DNA of 34,802 nucleotides from CADEED01 sp044871085. GTDB taxonomy: Bacteria; Pseudomonadota; Gammaproteobacteria; Steroidobacterales; Steroidobacteraceae. Below are positions 7,753-17,896 of this stretch, in pieces. The position numbers and the translations under genes were made by a program. The stretch's first letter is position 1; every line of letters starts with the position of its first letter. The DNA lies in NCBI GenBank assembly GCA_044871085.1, contig JBIOZI010000398.1, positions 1 through 34,802 on the forward strand, written 5' to 3'. The notes under the pieces were generated by a model. The model saw only the letters and a program-made list of their open reading frames with translations. It ran no database searches and was not told where the DNA came from.

Positions 7753-10700
7753 ATGATGGACGCACTGATCAGGTCTGCCATTGCGCGGCGGTGGTTAGTC
7801 CTGTTCCTGGTACTAGCCGTGGCGGCGGCCGGCGTCTGGAACTACCGGCGACTGCCGATCGACGCGGTGCCCGACATCACGAACGTTCAAGTCCAGATCA
7901 ATACGCAGGCGGAAGGCTACTCGCCGCTCGAAGTCGAGCAGCGCATCACTTACCCGGTCGAAACGGCGATTGCCGGTCTTCCGCGACTCGAGTACACGCG
8001 CTCCCTGTCGCGATACGGGCTGTCCCAAGTGACCGTGGTGTTCGGCGAAGGCACCGACATCTATTTCGCGCGCAACCTCATCAACGAACGGCTGCAGCAG
8101 GTCAAGGGCCAACTGCCTTCCGGGCTCGAGCCCCAGATGGGCCCCATCGCCACGGGACTCGGCGAGATCTTCCTGTACACCGTTCACGCGGATGAAAAGG
8201 CGCGGCAACCGGACGGCAGCCCCTACGATTCCACCGCCCTGCGCACGCTGCAGGACTGGGTGATCCGCCCGCAGCTGCGCCAGGTCGCCGGCGTCACCGA
8301 AGTCAACACCATCGGCGGCTTCGAGAAGCAGTTTCACGTCACGCCGGACCCGGCCAGGCTGCTGGCATTTGGCCTCGACTTCGATGACGTGGTGGGCGCG
8401 CTCGAGAAGAACAATGCCAACGTTGGCGCGGGCTACATCGAACGCAACGGCGAGCAGTACCTCATCCGCTCACCGGGCCAGGTATCCGGCGCGGCCGCCA
8501 TCGAGCGGATCATCGTCGCGCACCGCGGCGGCTTTCCGGTCATGGTCGGCGATGTCGCGGAGGTGGCTCTTGGCAAGCAGCTGCGTACCGGCGCCGCGAC
8601 GCGCGATGGTGAGGAAGCCGTGCTCGGTACGGCCGTGATGCTCGTCGGCGAGAACAGTCGCATCGTGGCGAAGGCGGTGGCGGTCAAACTGGCCGAGATC
8701 AACCGGTCGCTGCCGGCAGGCGTCACGGCGGACCCGGTCTATGACCGGACCGTGCTCGTCGAGAAGACCATTTCCACGGTGCAGAAAAACCTGCTCGAGG
8801 GCGCGATCCTCGTGATCGTGGTGCTCCTCGTCATGTTGGGAAATGTGCGCGCGGCCATACTGACGGCGCTCGTCATCCCGTTTTCGATGCTGATGCTCGT
8901 CACGGGCATGGTCGAGGCGAAGGTGAGCGCAAACCTCATGTCGCTGGGAGCGCTCGATTTCGGCCTCATCGTCGATGGCGCCGTCATCATCGTCGAGAAC
9001 TGCATGCAGCGTCTCGCGCACGAACAGCGGCACAAAGGCCGGCTCCGCCTGGAAGAACAGTTGCACGCCGTGTACGCGGCGACGCGCGAGGTGTTCACCC
9101 CTTCGCTGGTCAGCGTGCTGGTGGTAATCCTGGTCAACCTGCCGCTGCTCGCGTTGACCGGAGTCGAAGGCAAGATGTTCCGTCCCATGGCCCTCACGGT
9201 GATCATCGCGCTGCTCGCCGCGCTGGTCCTGTCGCTGACGTTCGTGCCGGCAGCCGTCGCCGTCTTCATGAGCGGCAAGGTCGCCGAGCAGGACAACCTG
9301 GTGGTGCGCGGTGCGAAACGGCTGTACGAACCGGTATTCGCCTTCGCCATGCGAATGCGCGTTGCGATTCTCGGCGGCGCGTTCGTGCTGGTGCTGCTCT
9401 GTGGCTTCGTTGCCTCCCGCATGGGCTCGGAATTCATTCCGAATCTCGACGAGGGCGATCTCGCCGTGCAGGCGCTGCGCATCCCGGGCACCAGTCTCAC
9501 GCAGTCGCTCGAAATGCAGTTCCAGGTCGAGAAGGCGATGCGGGAAATTCCCGAGGTCGAGACCTCATTCTCGCGCGTCGGCACGGCGGAAGTCGCCACG
9601 GACCCCATGCCGCCCAACATCTCCGACGGCTTCGTCATGCTGAAGGACCGCGGCGATTGGCCCGACCCGGACAAGCCAAAGGCGCAGCTGGTGAGGGAAA
9701 TCGCAGCAGCGCTCGAGCAGATTCCCGGCAACGCATTCGAGATCAGTCAGCCCATCCAGCTGCGGTTCAACGAGCTCATCTCCGGAGTCCGATCGGACCT
9801 GGGCATCAAGATCTACGGCGACGATCTCGATCAGCTGCTGCGCAGTGGCAATGCCATCGCGGCGGTGCTCGATGCGATCCAGGGCGCGGAAGGTGTCAAG
9901 GTCGAGCAGGTCGCGGGCCTGCCCGTGTTGTCGGTGGAGCCCAACCGCGAGGCGCTCTACCGGTATGGTCTCAATGTCTCCGAAATCCAGGACGTGCTCG
10001 CCGCGGCCACCGGCGGCGAGGAAGCCGGGCAGATATTCGAAGGCGATCGGCGCTTCGGTCTCGTCGTGCGTCTGCCGGAGCATCTGCGTGGCGATCTGGC
10101 GTCGCTCGAGCGGCTGCCCATACTGCTGCCGGAGCGCGAAGGCGCGCGCAGCTACGTGCCGTTGGGCGAAGTCGCGAAGCTGAATCTGGCGCCGGGTCCC
10201 AACCAGATCAGCCGCGAGAACGGCAAACGTCGCATCGTCGTCTCGGCCAACGTGCGGGGTCGGGATCTCGGCGGCTTCGTCGCCGAAGCGCGCGAGAAGA
10301 TCGAACTGCAGGTGAAGCTGCCTTCGGGCTACTGGCTCCAGTACGGCGGCACGTTCGAGCAGCTCGAATCCGCGACGCACCGGCTGACCGTGCTCGTGCC
10401 GGTCACGCTGTTGATGATCTTCGCCCTGTTGCTGATGACGTTCGGTTCCGCCAAGGACGCCGCGCTCGTCTTCAGCGGCGTGCCACTCGCATTGACGGGC
10501 GGCGTCATCGCGCTGTGGTTGCGAGGCATACCCCTTTCGATCACCGCCGGCGTCGGCTTCATCACGCTCTCGGGTGTGGCGGTGCTCACCGGCGTGGTGA
10601 TGGTGGCCTCCTTCCGCGATCGGCTGGCCAATGGCGCTTCCATCGATGACGCCATCCGGGAAGGCGCGATCCAACGCCTGCGGCCCATCCTGATGGTCGC

Positions 10701-10911
10701 CCTCGTTGCGGCGCTCGGATTCCTGCCCATGGCGCTCAACACGAGCACCGGCGCCGAAGTGCAGCGCCCACTGGCTACCGTGGTGATCGGCGGCATCGTC
10801 TCGTCAACCCTGCTCACGCTCATCGTGCTGCCTGGCCTCTACCGCATGGCGTATCGCCGCGAGGCCGAACCGGCACGTGGAGCAACGCCGGTCGTGGAGC
10901 CGCACGCATGA
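7753..10911 (+). CDS. czcA: CzcA-like heavy-metal RND transporter
   Basis: A 1052-residue inner-membrane, proton-driven cation exporter of the HME branch of the RND superfamily. The branch signature in transmembrane helix 4, LDFGLIVDGAVIIVEN, is present, with the acidic residues at positions 402, 408 and 415. Those are the positions reported for the proton-relay residues of CzcA in Cupriavidus. The typical N-terminus (RWLVLFLVLAVAAAGVWNYR then LPIDAVPDITNVQVQI) and large periplasmic loops are intact, and length is normal. The metal is unresolved; Zn/Co/Cd is typical for this subtype. Two ATG codons are adjacent at 7753. The stop overlaps the start of the P-type ATPase gene (ATGA). Confidence 0.95.
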   Translation: MMDALIRSAIARRWLVLFLVLAVAAAGVWNYRRLPIDAVPDITNVQVQINTQAEGYSPLEVEQRITYPVETAIAGLPRLEYTRSLSRYGLSQVTVVFGEGTDIYFARNLINERLQQVKGQLPSGLEPQMGPIATGLGEIFLYTVHADEKARQPDGSPYDSTALRTLQDWVIRPQLRQVAGVTEVNTIGGFEKQFHVTPDPARLLAFGLDFDDVVGALEKNNANVGAGYIERNGEQYLIRSPGQVSGAAAIERIIVAHRGGFPVMVGDVAEVALGKQLRTGAATRDGEEAVLGTAVMLVGENSRIVAKAVAVKLAEINRSLPAGVTADPVYDRTVLVEKTISTVQKNLLEGAILVIVVLLVMLGNVRAAILTALVIPFSMLMLVTGMVEAKVSANLMSLGALDFGLIVDGAVIIVENCMQRLAHEQRHKGRLRLEEQLHAVYAATREVFTPSLVSVLVVILVNLPLLALTGVEGKMFRPMALTVIIALLAALVLSLTFVPAAVAVFMSGKVAEQDNLVVRGAKRLYEPVFAFAMRMRVAILGGAFVLVLLCGFVASRMGSEFIPNLDEGDLAVQALRIPGTSLTQSLEMQFQVEKAMREIPEVETSFSRVGTAEVATDPMPPNISDGFVMLKDRGDWPDPDKPKAQLVREIAAALEQIPGNAFEISQPIQLRFNELISGVRSDLGIKIYGDDLDQLLRSGNAIAAVLDAIQGAEGVKVEQVAGLPVLSVEPNREALYRYGLNVSEIQDVLAAATGGEEAGQIFEGDRRFGLVVRLPEHLRGDLASLERLPILLPEREGARSYVPLGEVAKLNLAPGPNQISRENGKRRIVVSANVRGRDLGGFVAEAREKIELQVKLPSGYWLQYGGTFEQLESATHRLTVLVPVTLLMIFALLLMTFGSAKDAALVFSGVPLALTGGVIALWLRGIPLSITAGVGFITLSGVAVLTGVVMVASFRDRLANGASIDDAIREGAIQRLRPILMVALVAALGFLPMALNTSTGAEVQRPLATVVIGGIVSSTLLTLIVLPGLYRMAYRREAEPARGATPVVEPHA

Positions 10912-12830
10912 GTGCGCATGATGGGGACGTAGCGGCGTTCGACGGCAAGTGGTGGCAATTCCCGCCGCTTCGCAATGCCCTGTTCGCGGGTGCGATCGCC
11001 GCTACGACATTCGTGGTGGAGCAAACGCTCGACCTGCGCGGGACGCTCTTCGTCGCTGCGTATGTCGCGGCGATCGTCCTCGGTGGCCTGCACTGGATGC
11101 GCGAGGGCCTGGAGAATCTGTGGCGCGCGCGTGTGATCGGCATCGAGATACTGATGTTGGGCGCGACCGCCGGCGCGGCCATCCTCGGAATGTGGAACGA
11201 AGCGGCGGCCCTGGTGGTTCTCTACGCCGCTGCCGAGGGCCTCGAGGAGTTCACTTACGCGAAGACACGTGCGTCGATTCGCTCGCTCATGGACCTGGCG
11301 CCAAAGGAGGCCCGGATCGTCGCGAACGGTGTCGAAAAGACGATTGCCGCCGCCGAGCTCGAAGTCGGCGATGAATTCGTGGTCCGCCCAGGCGAGGGAA
11401 TCGTTACGGACGGTGTAGTGGTCACGGGACGCTCCGGTGTGAGCGAGGCCGCAGTCACCGGTGAGTCCTCGCCCATCGAGAAGGTGCCGGGCGCCAACGT
11501 GTTCGCCGGATCGATGAACACCGAGGGTGCGCTCACCATTCGGGCGACGGCCGCCTTCGCGGACAACACGCTGTCCAAGATCATCCACCTGGTCGAAGAG
11601 GCCCAGGGGGAGAAAGGCAGGGCGCAGCAATGGATCGAGAGATTTGGGCGCCGCTACAGTCCACTCGTCCTGCTGGCTGCGACGTTGCTCTTGTTCGTTC
11701 CCTGGATGACGGGTGGAGATACGGAATTCTGGGCGCGACGCGCCGTGGTGCTGCTGGTCGCGGCCGCGCCCTGTGCGCTCATCATGTCCATGCCCATGGC
11801 GATGGCGGCTGGTATCGGCGCCGCCGGGAAACGCGGCATCCTCATCAAGGGCGGCGCACACCTGGAGCACCTCGGCACGATCGACATCGTGGCTTTCGAC
11901 AAGACCGGTACGCTGACTGTGGGCAGGCCCGCGGTCGTGGACATCGTACCCGTCGGAATCGCGACGGATGAGTTGTTAGCCCGCGCCGCCGCCGTCGAGC
12001 GCTTCTCTCAACATCCGCTCGCGCAGGCCATCGTCACGGCGGCCGACGAGAAACAGCTGCCGAAATACGAAGCGACGGATTTTCAGTCCATCACCGGCGG
12101 AGGCGCGAGGGCTTCGGTGCAAGGGCAGCCGTGGCTGATCGGCAGCCCGGCGTTGATGCGTGAGCGAAACGTATCCATCGGTGATCTTGCGGATCGCATA
12201 TCGCAGTTCCAGGCCGAAGGAAAGACTGCCGTCGTCGTCGCGAGTGCCGACCGCATTCGAGGCGTGATCTCCCTGCAAGATCAATTGCGCCCGGAGGCGC
12301 GAGAGATAATCGCGCAACTGCATTCCTGGCGGGTGCGCACGGTCATGCTGACCGGGGACAACCAGGTCACGGGCGAGGCCGTTGCCAGACGCCTGGGCGT
12401 CGACAACGTGCAAGCGGAGCTCAAGCCTGCTGAAAAAGTCGACGCCATCAAGGAGCTCGAGCGAACCGGCCGCGTGCTCATGGTGGGCGATGGTGTGAAC
12501 GACGCTCCAGCGCTCGCCTCGGCCACGTGCGGCGTGGCCATGGGTGCAGCCGGCGCGGACGCCGCGATCGAAGCGGCGGATGTCGCGCTCATGTCGGATA
12601 GTTTGAATCAGCTTCCCGCGGCACTCGCGTTCGGGCGCAAGGCGCGAAGAGTCAGCAGCCAGAATATCGCCTTGTCGCTCGGCGTCCTGGGCGTGATGAT
12701 TCCGCTGGCTCTCTTCGGCGTAATCGGCGTCGCCCTGACGGTGGCGATACACGAAGCCGCCGAGCTACTCGCCGTAGCCAACGGACTGCGCGCGGCCCGA
12801 ATTCGACCCGGCCGCAAACCGGGCATCTGA
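10908..12830 (+). CDS. P1B-type metal ATPase with APC and HEAAE motifs
   Basis: A 640-residue heavy-metal-translocating P-type ATPase. It has the actuator motif TGES, the phosphorylation motif DKTGTLT (Asp331), the P1B-specific HP pair (SQHPLAQ) and the hinge motif GDGVNDAPAL. There is no N-terminal heavy-metal-associated domain; the protein begins with about 25 polar residues before the first membrane helix. The metal-site motif in the sixth membrane helix is APC (residues 287-289) instead of CPC or SPC. The last helix carries HEAAELLAVANGL (His615, Glu616), reminiscent of the HEG-type motif of the cobalt-class (P1B-4) pumps but altered. Being coupled to czcCBA by a four-base overlap, it probably moves the same metal from cytoplasm to periplasm for the RND pump to pass on. 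Confidence 0.92.
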   Translation: MSAHDGDVAAFDGKWWQFPPLRNALFAGAIAATTFVVEQTLDLRGTLFVAAYVAAIVLGGLHWMREGLENLWRARVIGIEILMLGATAGAAILGMWNEAAALVVLYAAAEGLEEFTYAKTRASIRSLMDLAPKEARIVANGVEKTIAAAELEVGDEFVVRPGEGIVTDGVVVTGRSGVSEAAVTGESSPIEKVPGANVFAGSMNTEGALTIRATAAFADNTLSKIIHLVEEAQGEKGRAQQWIERFGRRYSPLVLLAATLLLFVPWMTGGDTEFWARRAVVLLVAAAPCALIMSMPMAMAAGIGAAGKRGILIKGGAHLEHLGTIDIVAFDKTGTLTVGRPAVVDIVPVGIATDELLARAAAVERFSQHPLAQAIVTAADEKQLPKYEATDFQSITGGGARASVQGQPWLIGSPALMRERNVSIGDLADRISQFQAEGKTAVVVASADRIRGVISLQDQLRPEAREIIAQLHSWRVRTVMLTGDNQVTGEAVARRLGVDNVQAELKPAEKVDAIKELERTGRVLMVGDGVNDAPALASATCGVAMGAAGADAAIEAADVALMSDSLNQLPAALAFGRKARRVSSQNIALSLGVLGVMIPLALFGVIGVALTVAIHEAAELLAVANGLRAARIRPGRKPGI

Positions 12831-12859
12831 ACGGGCCGGCTGCCTGGTGGAATCGGTGA

Positions 12860-14242
12860 TCAGCGCGTCAGGGTTATCGTGTACGCATCCAGCGCATTGT
12901 TCCAGTTGACGCTCACGACCAGCGTGGTGCCCGCCGCCGCCACCAGGCCATTGGAGACCACGGTCGGCGCGCTCACGAAGGCATTGGTCGACGGCATCCG
13001 CTCGAGCAGCACGCGCGTCGTGTTCGCGGCCGTGCGCAGGAATGCCGGCACGTTGATGAACCGCACCGTCACGATGCCGGTGCCACCGTTCAGGCGCTTG
13101 CCCAGCACGCTGATGGATCGCGCGGCCGCCGGGTCCTGGAACACGACGCCGTCGATCGAGGCCGAGGGCGCGAAGCTCGTGCGCACGCCCGTCTGGTCCG
13201 CGTAGCGCCGGTACACCCACCATTGGCCCATCGTCTGGTTGTTAGGCGTCAGCAGCCAGCCGAGCGTGGCGTACAAGGAAGGAGTCTGGCCCACGTTGCC
13301 CCAGTTGGCCCGTGCCCCATCCACTCCGCCATTCGCGCGCTCGAGGCGTGCGATGTACCAGGCGGACGGCCCGGGCTGCTGCTCGTTGCCGAACGCGCCG
13401 TATTCGTTGATGGAGAAGCCCTGGACCGTGGTGATGCCGCGCGCGGCCAGCGCGCCGTTCAGCCAGTTGACGTCCGCCACCGGGTCGCCGGGCAGCGCAT
13501 GCCAGCTCATGATGTTGGGCACGACGTTGTTGTTGCGGATGAAATCCAGCCAGGCGGGCCACCAGTTGGCGCCCGGAGAGAACGCGAAGCTCGGCCCCTC
13601 GATGACCGCGTTCGGCAGCGCGGCGCGGATGCGCAGCACCGCGCGCCGCCACATCTCGAAGTACTGCGCCTGCGAGCGGCCCCAGAAAAAGATCTCCGGC
13701 TCGTTCCAGATATCCCAGCGGACATCGCGGCCGGTCATGCCGTTGGCGCGTGCGTTGCTGATGACCAGGTCGAGGAAGGTGTTGAACTCGGTCCAGTTGT
13801 TGTTGTCGCCGGGCCAGCGCGGCACGTTGTTCTGGCCATCCGAACCCCACAGCGGCGCGAGGATCATGCTGTAGGTGGCGCCGATCGAACGCGCCTTGGC
13901 GTAGTAGGCCCGGACGAAATCCCAGCGCGGCTGGAACTGGCCGTTCACCCAGCCGCCGTTGGGCAGGCCGATCTGCGAGCCGCCGGCGCGCATGAACCGC
14001 GTCTTGATACCGGTGAGATTGGCGGTCGCGGGAGTCGCGGCGTTCTGCGAGACGCCGTAGATGAAGCCCGAGGCGCGATACGTCGGCGCGCCGCCGTTCA
14101 ATGCGAAATCGACGGTGACCGTTTCGTTCGCGGCCCGTGCCGGTGAGGCGAGAGCGGCCAGGAGGCCGAGCGATGCGAGCAGGGTCGGAAGGAGCGATGC
14201 CGGGGTGCGTTTCACGAGCTGCAGCCTTGTTAGAGCTTCCAT
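12860..14242 (-). CDS. Secreted glycoside hydrolase, clan GH-A (GH39-like)
   Basis: A protein of about 460 residues with a TIM-barrel glycosidase pattern. The acid/base candidate is Glu181 in DIWNEPEIFFWG and the nucleophile candidate is Glu280 in SINEYGAFG, spaced as in clan GH-A enzymes. The signal peptide is KRTPASLLPTLLASLGLLAA with cleavage near SPARA. A beta-sandwich-like C-terminus follows the barrel (VRFINVPAFL to DAYTITLTR). The frame is open much further upstream (to 14569) but that part is basic, unconserved and overlaps threonine synthase. ATG 14242 or GTG 14215 are the sensible starts. It is convergent with the ATPase gene (gap 29 bases). Substrate could be xylan or a pectin side chain; this is not determinable here. 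Confidence 0.8.
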   Translation of the reverse strand: MEALTRLQLVKRTPASLLPTLLASLGLLAALASPARAANETVTVDFALNGGAPTYRASGFIYGVSQNAATPATANLTGIKTRFMRAGGSQIGLPNGGWVNGQFQPRWDFVRAYYAKARSIGATYSMILAPLWGSDGQNNVPRWPGDNNNWTEFNTFLDLVISNARANGMTGRDVRWDIWNEPEIFFWGRSQAQYFEMWRRAVLRIRAALPNAVIEGPSFAFSPGANWWPAWLDFIRNNNVVPNIMSWHALPGDPVADVNWLNGALAARGITTVQGFSINEYGAFGNEQQPGPSAWYIARLERANGGVDGARANWGNVGQTPSLYATLGWLLTPNNQTMGQWWVYRRYADQTGVRTSFAPSASIDGVVFQDPAAARSISVLGKRLNGGTGIVTVRFINVPAFLRTAANTTRVLLERMPSTNAFVSAPTVVSNGLVAAAGTTLVVSVNWNNALDAYTITLTR

Positions 14243-14408
14243 GCGGGCCACAGCTTGTGCCCATCGTGCCTGCCTGACCAATGCCGGTTTGCCGCTCGAG
14301 CGATGTGCTTTTCGAGCAGCCCGCGGCGCAGCACGGGCCTGCGGCGCTCCGCCTCTAGTTAGGCTCGGGACATCGGCGTTGTCTCGAAAGACATGCGCGG
14401 CTTTGTAG

Positions 14409-15551
14409 TTAGCGATACTTGAGGCCGGTGCCGGTGTTGAACACCACCACCGTGTCATCCGCCCGCACGAACCCCTGCGCGCGCAGCCGCGCCAGCGCGG
14501 CCCAGGCCGCGCCGCCTTCGGGGCACACGTCGATGCCGCTCCTGGACGCCAGCGCCCGCGTCGCGCCATCCGCCTCCTCGTCCGTCACCGCGATGCCCGT
14601 CCCCGCGCTCTCGCGCAGCACCCGCAGGCAGATGAAGCCGCCGATGGGCGACGGCACGCGCAGGCCGTAGGCATGGGTGCTGGCATTCGGCCACGGCTCG
14701 GTGCGCTGCGCGCCCTCGTGGAACGCTTTGACCACCGGCGCACAGCCGCTCGCCTGCACCGACACGAAGCGCGGCCGCCGGCCCCGGGCTATCCACCCGA
14801 GCCGTTCCATCTCGTCGAATGCCTTCCACATGCCGACCAGGCCGGTACCGCCGCCCGTGGGGTAGAGGACGACGTCGGGCACCTCGCCCTGCATCTGCTC
14901 GACGAGCTCGTAGGCCATCGTCTTCTTGCCTTCGATGCGGTACGGCTCCTTGAGCGTGGACACGTCGAAGGCGCCGGCGACGCCGCGCTCGCGCAGGAAT
15001 TTGCCCGCGTCCGCGATGGTGCCTTTCACGCGGTGGATCTGCGCGCCGTACAGCTCGCACTCGGCGAAGAACGGCGCCGGCGTGTCCTCGGGCATCGCGA
15101 CCGTGACCGGCATTCCGCCGCGCGCGCCGTATGCCGCCAGCGCGCCGGCCGCGTTGCCGGCCGACGGCGCTGCCAATGCCTTCGCGCCCAGCAGTTTCGC
15201 CATCGATACCGCCAGCGCCATGCCGCGCGCCTTGAACGAGCCGGTGGGATTGCGCGCTTCGTCCTTCACCCAGACGTTGCGCTCGACCTCCAACAATGGA
15301 GTGAGGCCCTCACCCAGCGACACCGCGGCCGCCGGATCGAGCGGCAGCACTTCGCGATAGCGCCACAGCGTGGGTGGCCGGTCGCGCAGGTCGGAAAGCT
15401 TCAGCGTGACGCGTGACAGGTCATAGTCGACGCGCAGCGGCAGAGCGCACTTCGTGCAGACCGTCTGGAGCTGGCGTGGATCGTGCGCGGTGTCGCAGGC
15501 AAAGCAGGTGATGCCGGCGAACGTCGGAGAAAAGGCAGGCGTCGGGGACAC
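14409..15551 (-). CDS. thrC: Threonine synthase-like PLP enzyme
   Basis: A PLP-dependent lyase of about 380 residues, closest in pattern to threonine synthase, which makes threonine from O-phosphohomoserine. The PLP-binding lysine is Lys107 in NPTGSFKARG, and the phosphate-binding glycine loop is PTGGGTGLVG. An N-terminal zinc-ribbon-like element has two CxxC pairs (CFACDTA and CTKCALPL), as in several bacterial and archaeal threonine synthases. The start is GTG 15549-15551, with GGAAG about nine bases upstream, just before the zinc ribbon; the longer frame to 15698 is unconserved. Threonine synthase versus a related beta-replacing enzyme is not fully settled because no hom or thrB gene lies next to it. 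Confidence 0.82.
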   Translation of the reverse strand: MSPTPAFSPTFAGITCFACDTAHDPRQLQTVCTKCALPLRVDYDLSRVTLKLSDLRDRPPTLWRYREVLPLDPAAAVSLGEGLTPLLEVERNVWVKDEARNPTGSFKARGMALAVSMAKLLGAKALAAPSAGNAAGALAAYGARGGMPVTVAMPEDTPAPFFAECELYGAQIHRVKGTIADAGKFLRERGVAGAFDVSTLKEPYRIEGKKTMAYELVEQMQGEVPDVVLYPTGGGTGLVGMWKAFDEMERLGWIARGRRPRFVSVQASGCAPVVKAFHEGAQRTEPWPNASTHAYGLRVPSPIGGFICLRVLRESAGTGIAVTDEEADGATRALASRSGIDVCPEGGAAWAALARLRAQGFVRADDTVVVFNTGTGLKYR

Positions 15552-15620
15552 GGTGCGGGCTTCCGTCGAGGGGGCCCGCGAGCATCTCCGGTTTCCGCGG
15601 CCTGGGCAACCGGCGGAAAT

Positions 15621-15648
15621 GGGGCCGGAGACTCGCGCCTCCGGCCCC
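15621..15648 (-). terminator. Strong hairpin after the PL3 pectate lyase gene
   Basis: A perfect ten-base inverted repeat (GGGGCCGGAG and CTCCGGCCCC) with an eight-base loop lies 11 bases past the pectate lyase stop and upstream of threonine synthase. The downstream T-rich stretch on the minus strand is weak (ATTTCC), so it may stall or protect the mRNA as well as terminate. Confidence 0.6.
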
Positions 15649-15658
15649 TCTCTCGACT

Positions 15659-16618
<960 letters not shown>

Positions 16619-16760
16619 GTTCGCTCCTTATGTTTTCTCGTCGAAAGCACCTCGCCTTCGCGCCGCGGAGGGTACCAGGAAACCGGTGTCATTACGGGAA
16701 AAAGCGCCAAATCAGCTTCCGGGCCTACCGGCCGGATGATGCGCCGCATGAGCGCGCGGC

Positions 16761-17885
16761 TCAGCCGGCGCCGGGCGGCAGCGTGAACTGCATGGTGGTC
16801 CCTTCACCGGGCGCGCTGCGCGCGGAAATCTCACCGCCATGCGCCTCGACCAGGCTCTTGACGATCGCGAGGCCCAGCCCCGCGCCTTTCGAATCGCGTG
16901 CCTTGTGAAAGCGATCGAACACGCGCGCCAGCTCGTCGGGGGCGATGCCCTCGCCCGTGTCCTTCACGCCCACCGTGAGTGTCCCGGTGGCGGCGGCGAC
17001 GGAAAGCGTGACGGCGCCGCCGCGCGGCGTGTGGCGCAGCGCATTGCCCACGAGATTGGCGAGCACTTCACGTATGCGCACCGCGTCGACCTCGGCAAGT
17101 GACGGCGCGGCGGGCACGTCGACCCGCATCGATACGCCACCCTGGCGCGACTGCGGCTCGAACTCGCGCGCGATGTCGCGGACCAGCTCGCCGACATCGA
17201 CGGATTCTTTCTGCAGGGGAAGCGCACCCGCGTCCGACAGCGCGATCGTGCGCAGGTCTTCGATGAGCCGCGCGAGCACGCCGGTCTGGTTCCGCAGCAG
17301 GTCCAGCTCCGCGGGCTCGAGCGCATAAACGCCGTCGATCATGCCCTCGATCCGGCCTTGCAGCACGCTGAGGGGCGTGCGCAGCTCGTGCGCCAGGTCG
17401 GCCATCAGATCGCGTCGCACGCGGTCCGCTGCCTCGAGGCGCTGCGTCATGGTGTTGAACGAGCGTGCCAGCGAGCGCATCGGCGCGGAGCCGTGCTCCT
17501 GCACTCGCGCGGTGTAGTCGCCGTCCGCGACACTGGCCGCGGCGTCCATGACGGCGCCCAGCGGCGCGGTGAAGCCCCGCCAGGCGCGGATCACGCGCGC
17601 CGCGACGGCCCCGGCGAGAAGGATGACGAGCACGGCGGCGGCCGGAGTCCATGCACCCTGCGGTCCGAGCTTTCCGGCGGCAAACCATGCGATGGCCGAG
17701 ACGCCTGACAACCCCAGCAGCAGCAGCACCGCCACGGCGATCGCAAAGCGCCGGAACATGCGCACCCGCTGCGGGTACTGCGCGCGGAAGCGCTCCCCGC
17801 GGGCATGCCAGGGCCGATGATGGCCGGCCCCCGACCAGTGCCCCCGCGGACAGTGTTCGCGCTTCATGCGTCCATGAACCTTCAT
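16761..17885 (-). CDS. Sensor histidine kinase
   Basis: A 374-residue membrane-bound kinase that would phosphorylate the adjacent regulator. Two membrane segments (residues about 44-68 and 78-96) enclose only a very short periplasmic loop. They are followed by a HAMP region, the phospho-accepting histidine His166 in LAHELRTPLS, the N box LVGNALRHTP, the G1 box DTGEGI and the G2 box GAGLGLAIV. The cytoplasmic N-terminus is unusually rich in His, Arg and Cys (VHGRMKREHCPRGHW, GHHRPWH), which might bind metal. The first ATG at 17885 overlaps the regulator stop (ATGA). Further in-frame ATGs lie at 17867 (created by a tandem duplication) and at codon 43. Architecture resembles the BaeS group; the signal is unknown. 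Confidence 0.9.
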   Translation of the reverse strand: MKVHGRMKREHCPRGHWSGAGHHRPWHARGERFRAQYPQRVRMFRRFAIAVAVLLLLGLSGVSAIAWFAAGKLGPQGAWTPAAAVLVILLAGAVAARVIRAWRGFTAPLGAVMDAAASVADGDYTARVQEHGSAPMRSLARSFNTMTQRLEAADRVRRDLMADLAHELRTPLSVLQGRIEGMIDGVYALEPAELDLLRNQTGVLARLIEDLRTIALSDAGALPLQKESVDVGELVRDIAREFEPQSRQGGVSMRVDVPAAPSLAEVDAVRIREVLANLVGNALRHTPRGGAVTLSVAAATGTLTVGVKDTGEGIAPDELARVFDRFHKARDSKGAGLGLAIVKSLVEAHGGEISARSAPGEGTTMQFTLPPGAG

Positions 17886-17896
17886 GCGTCCATGAA
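17863..17896. repeat. Tandem palindromic 18-base repeat at the regulator-kinase junction
   Basis: The 16-base palindromic unit TTCATG-CGTC-CATGAA occurs twice, separated by CC. The repeat spans the end of the regulator gene and the start of the kinase gene, duplicating the stop/start overlap so that a second possible kinase start lies six codons downstream. Confidence 0.85.

Noticed and set aside
14243..14569. N-terminal extension of the GH-A hydrolase frame
   Set aside because: It overlaps threonine synthase, is basic and unstructured, and precedes a clear signal peptide at 14242/14215.
16712..16760. Rho-independent terminator after the histidine kinase
   Set aside because: A TCCGGCC/GGCCCGGA stem is imperfect and the T-run lies more than 20 bases away, so the evidence is too weak to list.
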